Origin: Hyperoplus lanceolatus
Taxonomy: Eukaryota; Chordata; Actinopteri; Uranoscopiformes; Ammodytidae
Direction of reading: 5' to 3'
Assembly: GCA_026929865.2 (NCBI GenBank)
Contig: JAMBYZ020000024.1
Span: forward strand, 62,001 to 126,000
DNA length: 64,000 bases
The translations under genes were made by a program, and so were the position numbers. Positions 1 to 11,234 of this stretch are shown one piece after another; within the stretch, counting starts at the first letter, position 1, and each line of letters starts with the position of its first letter. The notes beneath the pieces were generated by a model that did no database searches, was not told the DNA's origin, and was given only the letters and a program-made list of their open reading frames with translations.

Positions 1-1249
1 GGGTCGTGAACTATGACCCTGGAGTGGAATTTTCTGGAATAACAGGGCGTTTTTTTTAATTGAATCGAAATCATATCTAATTTGTCTCATATTTTCAAAA
101 TTAGATATGATTTTGGATTCAATTAAAAATTAAAACGCCCTGTTATTCCAGAGTCATTCCACTCCAGGGTCATAGTTCACAACCCCATGAGGTCCCCCAA
201 GAAGTTTCAGGACATTCTGATGTGTGGTTTCAAAATAAAAGCCCACTAGATATTGAAAATATGAGAGAAATTAGATATGATTTTGGATTCAATTTTTAAA
301 AAAACTCCCTGTTATTCCAGAGTCATTCCACTCCAGGGTCATAGTTCACGACCCCATGAGGCCACACAAAAAGTTTCAGGACATTCTGATGTTTAGTTTC
401 AGAATAAAAGCCCACTAGATATTGAACATATGAGAAAAATTAGATATGATTTTGGATTCAATTTAAAAAAAAAACGCCCTGTTATTCCAGAGTCATTCCA
501 CTCCAGGGTCATAGTTCACAACCCCATGAGGTCCCCCAAGAAGTTTCAGGACATTCTGATGTGTAGTTTCAAAATAAAAGCCCACTAGATATTGAAAATA
601 TGAGAGAAATTAGATATGATTTTGGATTCAATTTAAAAAAAAACGCACTGTTATTCCAGAGTCATTCCACTCCAGGGTCATAGTTCACGACCCCGTGAGG
701 TCCCCCAAGACGTTTCAGGACATTCTGATGTGTAGTTTCAGAATAAAGGGCCCACTAGATATTGAAAATATGAGAAAAATTAGATATGATTTTGGATTCA
801 ATTTAAAAAAAAACGCACTGTTATTCCAGAGTCATTCCACTCCAGGGTCATAGTTCACGACCCCATGAGGTCCCCCAAGACGTTTCAGGACATTCTGATG
901 TGTAGTTTCAGAATAAAGGGCCCACTAGATATTGAAAATATGAGAAAAATTAGATATGATTTTGGATTCAATTTAAAAAAAAACGCCCTGTTTTTCCAGA
1001 GTCATTCCACTCCAGGGTCATAGTTCACGACCCCATGAGGCCACACAAAAAGTTTCAGGATATTCTGATGTGTACTTTCAAAATAAAAGCCCACTTGATA
1101 TTGAAAATATCAGAGAAATTAGATATGATTTTGGATTCAATTTTTAAAAAAACACCCTGTTATTCCAGAGTCATTCCACTGCAGGGTCATAATTCACAAC
1201 CCCATGAGGTCACACAAGCAGATTCAGGACATTCTGATGTGTACTTTCA
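1..1249. repeat. Unit U0 (left-truncated): inverted arm 1-96, forward run 97-1249
   Basis: The window opens inside a minus-strand arm, which turns back at 96/97. The forward run of 1153 bp fits k = 6. Copies in order include A, a B-like copy, A, the two F copies, C, and terminal D. The type D copy here has cacaagcagattc rather than cacaagaagattc, a variant shared with the D near 12980. Confidence 0.9.
644..983 (+). repeat. Tandem pair of type F monomers, almost identical
   Basis: Two adjacent 170 bp copies (644-813 and 814-983) share cgcactg, ccaagacgtttcagg and ataaagggcccactag. By eye they differ only once: ccccgtgagg in the first and ccccatgagg in the second. GGGCCC is an ApaI site absent from other subtypes. 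Related copies occur near 13550 and 14390. The pair is probably a recent one-monomer duplication. Confidence 0.85.
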
Positions 1250-2356
1250 GGGTGACCTCATGGGGTGACCTCATGGGGTTGTGAACTTTGACCCTGGAGT
1301 TGAATGACTCTGGAATAACAGGGCGCGTTTTTTAAATTGAATCAATCAAAATCATATCTAATTTCTCTCATATTTTCAATATCAAGTGGGTTTTTATTCT
1401 GAAACTACACATCAGAATGTCCTGAAACTTTGTGGTTGGCCTCATGGGGTCGTGAACTATGACCCTGGAGTGAATTTTTCTGGAATAACAGGGCGTTTTT
1501 TTTTAATTGAATCCGAAATCATATCTAATTTGTCTCATATTTTCAAAATTAGATATGATTTTGGATTCAATTAAAAATTAAAACGCCCTGTTATTCCAGA
1601 GTCATTCCACTCCAGGGTCATAGTTCACAACCCCATGAGGTCCCCCAAGAAGTTTCAGGACATTCTGATGTGTGGTTTCAAAATAAAAGCCCACTAGATA
1701 TTGAAAATATGAGAGAAATTAGATATGATTTTGGATTCAATTTTTAAAAAAACTCCCTGTTATTCCAGAGTCATTCCACTCCAGGGTCATAGTTCACGAC
1801 CCCATGAGGCCACACACAAAGTTTCAGGACATTCTGATGTGTAGTTTCAGAATAAAAGCCCACTAGATATTGAAAATTTGAGAAAAATTAGTTATGATTT
1901 TGGATTCAATTTAAAAAAAAACGCCCTGTTATTCCAGAGTCATTCCACTCCAGGTTCATAGTTCACAACCCCATGAGGTCCCCCAAGAACTTTCAGGACA
2001 TTCTGATGTGTAGTTTCAAAATAAAAGCCCACTAGATATTGAAAATATGAGAGAAATTAGATATGATTTTGGATTCAATTTAAAAAAAAACGCCCTGTTA
2101 TTCCAGAGTCATTCCACTCCAGGGTCATAGTTCACAACCCCATGAGGTCCCCCAAGAACTTTCAGGATATTCTGATGTGTAGTTTCAAAATAAAAGCCCA
2201 CTAGATATTGAAAATAGGAGAGAAATTAGATACGATTTTGGATTCAATTTAAAAAAAAACGCCCTGTTATTCCAGAGTCATTCCACTGCAGGGTCATAAT
2301 TCAGAACCCCATGAGGTCACAAAAGAAGATCCAGGACATTCTGATGTGTACTTTCA
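1250..2356. repeat. Unit U1: inverted arm 1250-1544, forward run 1545-2356 (k=4)
   Basis: The inverted arm has the diagnostic gtggttggcctc, shared with arms near 18920, 26665, 29607, 32668 and 40476. The forward run begins with caattaaaaattaaaacg and includes a copy with aaaatttgagaaaaattagt. Its layout matches U16. Confidence 0.9.
1507..1570. repeat. Turn-back palindrome, junction B (example)
   Basis: Arms of 25 nt (1507-1531 and 1546-1570) are reverse complements with a single mismatch (a CpG in the left arm against TpG in the right). They are separated by a 14 nt spacer, gtctcatattttca. Homology continues outward through the T/A tracts and the cgccctgttattccag region, so the full inverted repeat is well over 100 bp per side. 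The left arm carries marks not seen in ordinary monomers: aatttgtctc (normally aatttctctc) and often tccgaaatc. The same structure recurs in almost every unit. Confidence 0.92.
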
Positions 2357-2948
2357 GGGTGACCTCATGGGGTGACCTCATGGGGTTGTGAACTTTGACC
2401 CTGGAGTTGAATGACTCTGGAATAACAGGGCGTTTTTTTAAATTGAATCCAAAATCATATCTAATTTCTCTCATATTTTCAATATCAAGTGGGCTTATTC
2501 TGAAACTACACATCAGAATGTCCTGAAACTTTGTGTGTGGCCTCATGGGGTCGTGAACTATGACCCTGGAGTGGAAATTTTCTGGAATAACAGGGCGTTT
2601 TTTTAATTGAATCCGAAATCATATCGAATTTGTCTCATATTTTCAAAATTAGATATGATTTTGGATTCAATAAAAAAAAAAACGCCCTGTTATTCCAGAG
2701 TCATTCCACTCCAGGGTCATAGTTCACGACCCCATGAAGCCACACAAAAAGTTTCAGGATATTCTGATGTGTACTTTCAAAATAAAAGCCCACTTGATAT
2801 TGAAAATATCAGAGAAATTAGATATGATTTTGGATTCAATTTTTAAAAAAACTCCCTCTTATTCCAGAGTCATTCCACTGCAGGGTCATAATTTACAACC
2901 CCATGAGGTCACACAAGAAGATTCAGGACATTCTGATGTGTACTTTCA
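2357..2948. repeat. Unit U2: inverted arm 2357-2644, forward run 2645-2948 (k=1)
   Basis: The forward run is just one type C copy plus D. The arm carries atatcgaatttgtctc, an extra CpG variant shared with U7, U17 and U37. The D copy has ctccctcttattccag, also seen in U7. Confidence 0.9.
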
Positions 2949-4558
2949 GGGTGACCTCATGGGGTGACCTCATGGGGTTGTGAACTTTGACCCTGGAGTT
3001 GAATGACTCTGGAATAACAGGGCGTTTTTTTAAATTGAATCCAAAATCATATCTAATTTCTCTCATATTTTCAATATCAAGTGGGCTTTTATTCTGAAAC
3101 TACACATCAGAATGTCCTGAAACTTTGTGTGTGGCCTCATGGGGTCGTGAACTATAACCCTGGAGTGGAATTTTTCTGGAATAACAGGGCGTTTTTTTTT
3201 AATTGAATCCGAAATCATATCTAATTTGTCTCATATTTTCAAAATTAGATATGATTTTGGATTCAATTAAAAATTAAAACGCCCTGTTATTCCAGAGTCA
3301 TTCCACTCCAGGGTCATAGTTCACAACCCCATGAGGTCCCCCAAGAAGTTTCAGGACATTCTGATGTGTGGTTTCAAAATAAAAGCCCACTAGATATTGA
3401 AAATATGAGAGAAATTAGATATGATTTTGGATTCAATTTTTAAAAAAACTCCCTGTTATTCCAGAGTCATTCCATTCCAGGGTCATAGTTCACGACCCCA
3501 TGAGGCCACACAAAAAGTTTCAGGACATTCTGATGTGTAGTTTCAGAATACAAGCCCACTAGATATTGAAAATATGAGAAAAATTAGATATGATTTTGGA
3601 TTCAATTAAAAAAAAAACGCCCTGTTATTCCAGAGTCATTCCACTCCAGGGTCATAGTTCACGACCCCATGAGGTCCCCCAAGAAGTTTCAGGACATTCT
3701 GATGTGTAGTTTCAAAATAAAAGCCCACTAGATATTGAAAATATGAGAAAATTTAGTTATGATTTTGGATTCAATTTAAAAAAAAACGCCCTGTTATTCC
3801 AGAGTCATTCCACTCCAGGGTCATAGTTCACAACCCCATGAGGTCACCCAAGAAGTTTCAGGACATTCTGATGTGTAGTTTCAGAATAAAAGCCCACTAG
3901 ATATTGAAAATATGAGAAAAATTAGATATAATTTTGGATTCAATTTAAAAAAAAACGCCCTGTTATTCCAGAGTCATTCCACTCCAGGGTCATAGTTCAC
4001 GACCCCATGAGGTCCCCCAAGAAGTTTCAGGACATTCTGATGTGTAGTTTCAGAATAAAAGCCCACTAGATATTGAAAATATGAGAGAAATTAGATATGA
4101 TTTTGGATTCAATTTAAAAAAAAACGCCCTGTTATTCCAGAGTCATTCCACTCCAGGGTCATAGTTCAAGACCCCATGAGGCCAAACAAAAAGTTTCAAG
4201 ACATTCTGATGTGTAGTTTCAGAATAAAAGCCCACTAGATTTTGAAAATATGAGAGCAATTAGATATGATTTTGGATTCAATAAAAAAAAAACGCCCTGT
4301 TATTCCAGAGTCATTCCACTCCAGGGTCATAGTTCACGACCCCATGAAGCCACACAAAAAGTTTCAGGATATTCTGATGTGTACTTTCAAAATAAAAGCC
4401 CACTTGATATTGAAAATATCAGAGAAATTAGATATGATTTTGGGTTCAATTTTTAAAAAAACACCCTGTTATTCCAGAGTCATTCCACTGCAGGGTCATA
4501 ATTCACAACCCCATGAGGTCACACAAGAAGATTCAGGACATTCTGATGTGTACTTTCA
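2949..4558. repeat. Unit U3: inverted arm 2949-3240, forward run 3241-4558 (k=7)
   Basis: This forward run contains an early type E copy and rare variants (attccattccag, agatataattttgg, gaggccaaacaaaaag with ttcaagac). All of them reappear in U8 in the same order. Confidence 0.9.
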
Positions 4559-5657
4559 GGGTGACCTCATGGGGTGACCTCATGGGGTTGTGAACTTTGA
4601 CCCTGGAGTTGAATGACTCTGGAATAACAGGGCGTTTTTTTTAAATTGAATCCAAAATCATATCTAATTTCTCTCATATTTTCAATATTCAAAGTGGGAT
4701 TTTATTCTGAAAAACACATCAGAATGTCCTGAAACTTTGCCTCAGGGTCATAGTTAAAACCCCATGGGGTCCCCCAGGAACCTTTCAGGACATTCTGATG
4801 TTTTTTTAATTGAATCGAAAGCCTATCTAATTTGTCTCATATTTTCAAAATTAGATATGATTTTGGATTAAAAAAAAAAAAAACGCCCTGTAATTCCAGA
4901 GTCATTCCACTCCAGGGTCATAGTTCAAAACCCCATGGGGTCCCCCAAGAAGTTTCAGGACATTCTGATGTGTAGTTTCAGAATAAAAGCCCACTAGATA
5001 TTGAAAATATGAAAGAAATTAGATATGATTTTGGATTTAATTAAAAAAAAAACGCCCTGTTATTCCAGAGTCATTCCACTCCAGGGTCATAGTTCACAAC
5101 CCCTTGAGGTCCCCCAAGAACTTTCAGGACATTCTGATGTGTAGTTTCAAAATAAAAGCCCACTAGATATTGAAAATATGAGAGAAATTAGATATGATTT
5201 TGGATTCAATTTAAAAAAAAACGCCCTGTTATTCCAGAGTCATTCCACTCCAGGGTCATAGTTCACGACCCCATGAGGTCCCCCAGGAAGTTTCAGGACA
5301 TTCTGATGTGTAGTTTCAGAATAAAAGCCCACTAGATATTGAAAATATGAGAGAAATTAGATATGATTTTGGATTCAATTAAAAAAAAAAACGCCCTGTT
5401 ATTCCAGAGTCATTCCACTCCAGGGTCATAGTTCACGACCCCATGAGGCCAAACAAAAAGTTTCAAGACATTCTGATGTGTAGTTTCAGAATAAAAGCCC
5501 ACTAGATATTGAAAATATGAGAGCAATTAGATATGATTTTGGATTCAATTTTTAAAAAAACGCCCTGTTATTCCAGAGTCATTCCACTGCAGGGTCATAA
5601 TTCACAACCCCATGAGGTCACACAAGAAGATTCAGGACATTCTGATGTGTACTTTCA
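4559..5657. repeat. Unit U4: inverted arm 4559-4846 (scrambled), forward run 4847-5657 (k=4)
   Basis: In the arm, about 4737-4800 reads as plus-strand monomer (catagttaaaaccccatggg, ttcaggacattctgatg) and then returns to minus strand at tttttttaattgaatcg. This is a local strand mosaic. The forward run has accccttgaggtc, shared only with U9. Confidence 0.85.
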
Positions 5658-6419
5658 GGGTGACCTCATGGGGTGACCTCATGGGGTTGTGAACTTTGAC
5701 CCTGGAGTTGAATGACTCTGGAATAACAGGGCGGTTTTTTTTAAATTGAATCCAAAATCATATCTAATTTCTCTCATATTTTCAAGTATCAAGTATTATT
5801 CTGAAACTACACATCAGAATGTCCTGAAACTTGTGTGTGGCCTCATGGGGTCATGAACTATGAACCTGGAGTGGCATTTTTCTGGAATAACAGGGCGTTT
5901 TTTGAGTGAATTGAATGAAATCATATCTAATTTGTCTCATATTTTCAAAATTAGATATGATTTTGGATTCAATAAAAAAAAAAACGCCCTGTTTTTCCAG
6001 AGTCATTCCACTCCAGGGTCATAGTTCAAAACCCCATGGGGTCCCCCAAGAAGTTTCAGGACATTCTGATGTGTAGTTTCAGAATAAAAGCCCACTAGAT
6101 ATTGAAAATATGAAAGAAATTAGATATGATTTTGGATTTAATTAAAAAAAAAACGCCCTGTTATTCCAGAGTCATTCCACTCCAGGGTCATAGTTCACAA
6201 CCCCATGATGTCCCCCAAGAACTTTCAGTACATTCTGATGTGTAGTTTCAAAATAAAAGCCCACTAGATATTGAAAATATGAGAGAAATTAGATATGATT
6301 TTGGATTCAATTTAAAAAAAAACGCCCTGTTATTCCAGAGTCATTCCACTGCAGGGTCATAATTCACAACCCCATGAGGTCACACAAGAAGATTCAGGAC
6401 ATTCTGATGTGTCCTTTCA
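5658..6419. repeat. Unit U5: inverted arm 5658-5946, forward run 5947-6419 (k=2)
   Basis: The arm has gaacctggagtggcat in place of gaccctggagtggaat. The run has ttcagtacattc and its D ends gtcctttcag. All three marks recur in U10, and the first and third in U15. Confidence 0.9.
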
Positions 6420-7019
6420 GGGTGACCTCATGGGGTGACCTCATGGGGTTGTGAACTTTGACCCTGGAGTTGAATGACTCTGGAATAACAGGGCGTTTTT
6501 TTTTAAATTGAATCCAGAATCATATCTAATTTCTCTCATATTTTCAATATCAAGTGGGCTTTTATTCTGAAACTACACATCAGAATGTCCTGAAACTTTG
6601 TGTGTGGCCTCATGGGGTCGTGAACTATGACCCTGGAGTGGAAATTTTCTGGAATAACAGGACGCGTTTTTTTAATTTGAATCCGAAATCATATCTAATT
6701 TGTCTCATATTTTCAAAATTAGATATGATTTTGGATTCAATTAAAAATTAAAACGCCCTGTTATTCCAGAGTCATTCCACTCCAGGGTCATAGTTCACAA
6801 CCCCATGAGGTCCCCCAAGAAGTTTCAGGACATTCTGATGTGTGGTTTCAAAATAAAAGCCCACTATATATTGAAAATATCAGAGAAATTAGATATGATT
6901 TTGGATTCAATTTTAAAAAAAACGCCCTGTTATTCCAGAGTCATTCCACTGCAGGGTCATAATTCAGAACCCCATGAGGTCACAAAAGAAGATCCAGGAC
7001 ATTCTGATGTGTACTTTCA
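6420..7019. repeat. Unit U6: inverted arm 6420-6714, forward run 6715-7019 (k=1)
   Basis: The forward run is a single A/C hybrid copy (A-like left part, atatcagagaa right part) plus D. The D has agaaccccatgaggtcacaa and gatccaggac, as in the D of U1 near 2310. Confidence 0.9.
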
Positions 7020-7605
7020 GGGTGACCTCATGGGGTGACCTCATGGGGTTGTGAACTTTGACCCTGGAGTTGAATGACTCTGGAATAACAGGGCGCTTTT
7101 TAAATTGAATCCAAAATCATATCAATTTCTCTCATATTTTCAATATCAAGTTGGCTTTTATTCTGAAACTACACATCAGAATGTCCTGAAACATTTGTGT
7201 GTGGCTCATGGGGTCGGAACATGACCCTGGAAGTGGAATTTTCTGAATAACAGGGTTTTTTTTTTAATTGAATCGAAAATCATATCGAATTTGTCTCATA
7301 TTTTCAAAATTAGATATGATTTTGGATTCAATAAAAAAAACGCCCTGTTATTCCAGAGTCATTCCACTCCAGGGTCATAGTTCACGACCCCATGAAGCCA
7401 CACAAAAGTTTCAGGATATTCTGATGTGTACTTTCAAAATAAAAGCCCACTTGATATTGAAAATATCAGAGAAATTAGATATGATTTTGGATTCAATTTT
7501 TAAAAAAACTCCCTCTTATTCCAGAGTCATTCCACTGCAGGGTCATAATTTACAACCCCAAGAGGTCACACAAGAAGATTCAGGACATTCTGATGTGTAC
7601 TTTCA
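7020..7605. repeat. Unit U7: inverted arm 7020-7305, forward run 7306-7605 (k=1)
   Basis: This is a near-copy of U2, with small indels between about 7190 and 7265 in the arm (gtcggaac, ctgaataacaggg). The forward run is C plus D. Confidence 0.88.
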
Positions 7606-9210
7606 GGGTGACATAAAGGGGGCCTCATGGGGTTTTGAACTTTGACCCTGGAGTTGAATGACTCTGGGGAACAGGGCGTTTTTTTAAATTGAATCCAAAA
7701 TCATATCTAATCTTCCTCTCATATTTTCATTCAAGGGGCTTTGATTCTGAAACACACATCAGAATGTCCTGATAGTTTGTGGCCTCATGGGGTCAGTGAA
7801 CTAACCCTGGAGTGGGGGAATTTTCTGGAATAACAGGGCCGTTTTTTTAATTGAATCGGGCAAATCATATCTAATTTGTCTCATATTTTCAAAATTAGAT
7901 ATGATTTTGGATTCAATTAAAAATTAAAACGCCCTGTTATTCCAGAGTCATTCCACTCCAGGGTCATAGTTCACAACCCCATGAGGTCCCCAAGAAGTTT
8001 CAGGACATTCTGATGTGTGGTTTCAAAATAAAAGCCCACTAGATATTGAAAATATGAGAGAAATTAGATATGATTTTGGATTCAATTTTAAAAAAAAACT
8101 CCCTGTTATTCCAGAGTCATTCCATTCCAGGGTCATAGTTCACGACCCCATGAGGCCACACAAAAAGTTTCAGGACATTCTGATGTGTAGTTTCAGAATA
8201 ACAAGCCCACTAGATATTGAAAATATGAGAAAAATTAGATATGATTTTGGATTCAATTAAAAAAAACGCCCTGTTATTCCAGAGTCATTCCACTCCAGGG
8301 TCATAGTTCACGACCCCATGAGGGCCCCCAAGAAGTTTCAGGACATTCTGATGTGTAGTTTCAAAATAAAAGCCCACTAGATATTGGAAAATATGAGAAA
8401 AATTAGTTATGATTTTGGATTCAATTTAAAAAAAAAACGCCCTGTTATTCCAGAGTCATTCCACTCCAGGGTCATAGTTCACAACCCCATGAGGTCACCC
8501 AAGAAGTTTCAGGACATTCTGATGTGTAGTTTCAGAATAAAAGCCCACTAGATATTGAAAATATGAGAGAAAAATTAGATATAATTTTGGATTCAATTAA
8601 AAAAAAAACGCCCTGTTATTCCAGAGTCATTCCACTCCAGGGTCATAGTTCACGACCCCATGAGGTCCCCCAAGAAGTTTCAGGACATTCTGATGTGTAG
8701 TTTCAGAATAAAAGCCCACTAGATATTGAAAATATGAGAGAAATTAGATATGATTTTGGATTCAATTTAAAAAAAAACGCCCTGTTATTCCAGAGTCATT
8801 CCACTCCAGGGTCATAGTTCAAGACCCCATGAGGCCAAACAAAAGTTTCAAGACATTCTGATGTGTAGTTTCAGAATAAAAGCCCACTAGATATTGAAAA
8901 TATGAGAGCAATTAGATATGATTTTGGATTCAATTTTTAAAAAAACGCCCTGTTATTCCAGAGTCATTCCACTCCAGGGTCATAGTTCACGACCCCATGA
9001 AGCCCACAAAAAGTTTCAGGATATTCTGATGTGTACTTTCAAAATAAAAGCCCACTTGATATTGAAAATATCAGAGAAATTAGATATGATTTTGGGTTCA
9101 ATTTTTAAAAAAACACCCTGTTATTCCAGAGTCATTCCACTGCAGGGTCATAATTCACAACCCCATGAGGTCACACAAGAAGATTCAGGACATTCTGATG
9201 TGTACTTTCA
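7606..9210. repeat. Unit U8: inverted arm 7606-7890 (indel-rich), forward run 7891-9210 (k=7)
   Basis: The forward run repeats U3 monomer by monomer. Junction A is damaged (gggtgacataaagggggcc), so the 13-mer duplication is not intact. The arm to about 7860 carries many one- to few-base indels. Confidence 0.88.
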
Positions 9211-10473
9211 GGGTGACCTCATGGGGTGAACTCATGGGGTTGTGAACTTTGACCCTGGAGTTGAATGACTCTGGAATAACAGGGCGTTTTTTAAATTGAA
9301 TCCAAAATCATATCTAATTTCTCTCATATTTTCAATATCAAGTGGGCTTTTATTCTGAAATCCACACATCAGAATGTCCTGAAACTTTTGTGTGGCCTCA
9401 TGAGGTCGTGAACTATGAACCTGGAGTGGCATTTTCTGGAATAACAGGGCGTTTTTTTTAATTGAAACCGAAATCATATCTAATTTGTCTCATATTTTCA
9501 AAATTAGATATGATTTTGGATTTAAAAAAAAAAACGCCCTGTAATTCCAGAGTCATTCCACTCCAGGGTCATAGTTCAAAACCCCATGGGGTCCCCCAAG
9601 AAGTTTCAGGACATTCTGATGTGTAGTTTCAGAATAAAAGCCCACTAGATATTGAAAATATGAAAGAAATTAGATATGATTTTGGATTTAATTAAAAAAA
9701 AACGCCCTGTTATTCCAGAGTCATTCCACTCCAGGGTCATAGTTCACAACCCCTTGAGGTCCCCCAAGAACTTTCAGGACATTCTGATGTGTAGTTTCAA
9801 AATAAAAGCCCACTAGATATTGAAAATATGAGAGAAATTAGATATGATTTTGGATTCAATTAAAAAAAACGCCCTGTTATTCCAGAGTCATTCCACTCCA
9901 GGGTCATAGTTCACGACCCCATGAGGTCCCCCAAGAAGTTTCAGGACATTCTGATGTGTAGTTTCAGAATAAAAGCCCACTAGATATTGAAAATATGAGA
10001 GAAATTAGATATGATTTTGGATTCAATTTAAAAAAAAACGCCCTGTTATTCCAGAGTCATTCCACTCCAGGGTCATAGTTCACGACCCCATGAGGCCAAA
10101 CAAAAAGTTTCAAGACATTCTGATGTGTAGTTTCAGAATAAAAGCCCACTAGATATTGAAAATATGAGAGCAATTAGATATGATTTTGGATTCAATTTTT
10201 AAAAAAACGCCCTGTTATTCCAGAGTCATTCCACTCCAGGGTCATAGTTACGACCCCCATGAAGCCACACAAAAAGTTTCAGGATATTCTGATGTGTACT
10301 TTCAAAATAAAAGCCCACTTGATATTGAAAATATCAGAGAAATTAGATATGATTTTGGGTTCAATTTTTAAAAAAACACCCTGTTATTCCAGAGTCATTC
10401 CACTGCAGGGTCATAATTCACAACCCCATGAGGTCACACAAGAAGATTCAGGACATTCTGATGTGTACTTTCA
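9211..10473. repeat. Unit U9: inverted arm 9211-9499, forward run 9500-10473 (k=5)
   Basis: This matches U4 but has one extra monomer. It shares accccttgaggtc and the ccaaacaaaaag copy. The arm is clean here, unlike the arm of U4. Confidence 0.88.
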
Positions 10474-11234
10474 GGGTGGCTCGAGGGGGGCCTCATGGGG
10501 TTGTGAACTTTGACCCTGGAGTTGAATGACTCTGGGAATTACGCGGGATTGGCGTTTTTAAATTGAATCCAAAATCATCTTTTCTAACCTCTCTCTTGGC
10601 ATATCCAAGTGGGGGTTTTATTCTGAACACTCCAGAGATCATAGTGATCATAACCTCATGAGGGGTGCGTGGAACTTTGAACCTGGAGGGCATTTTTCTG
10701 GAATAACAGGGGGTCGGGGTTTTTGAATTGAATTCGAAATCTACATATTTCATATATTTTCAAAATTAGATATGATTTTGGATTCAATAAAAAAAAAACG
10801 CCCTGTTTTTCCAGAGTCATTCCACTCCAGGGTCATAGTTCAAAACCCCATGGGGTCCCCCCAAGAAGTTTCAGGACATTCTGATGTGTAGTTTCAGAAT
10901 AAAAGCCCACTAGATATTGAAAATATGAAAGAAATTAGATATGATTTTGGATTTAATTAAAAAAAAAACGCCCTGTTATTCCAGAGTCATTCCACTCCAG
11001 GGTCATAGTTCACAACCCCATGAGGTCCCCCAAGAACTTTCAGTACATTCTGATGTGTAGTTTCAAAATAAAAGCCCACTAGATATTGAAAATATGAGAG
11101 AAATTAGATATGATTTTGGATTCAATTTAAAAAAAAACGCCCTGTTATTCCAGAGTCATTCCACTGCAGGGTCATAATTCACAACCCCATGAGGTCACAC
11201 AAGAAGATTCAGGACATTCTGATGTGTCCTTTCA
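10474..11234. repeat. Unit U10: inverted arm 10474-10761 (scrambled), forward run 10762-11234 (k=2)
   Basis: The forward run is a near-copy of U5. Almost the whole arm is degraded (for example ggaattacgcgggattggcg and catagtgatcataacctc), with G-rich miscopies, though its length is still close to 288 bp. Confidence 0.85.

Noticed and set aside
1281..1330. Rho-independent terminators (T runs after aacagggcg in inverted arms)
   Set aside because: The T run is the complement of the monomer A-tract, there is no stable GC hairpin directly before it, and nothing indicates a bacterial sequence.
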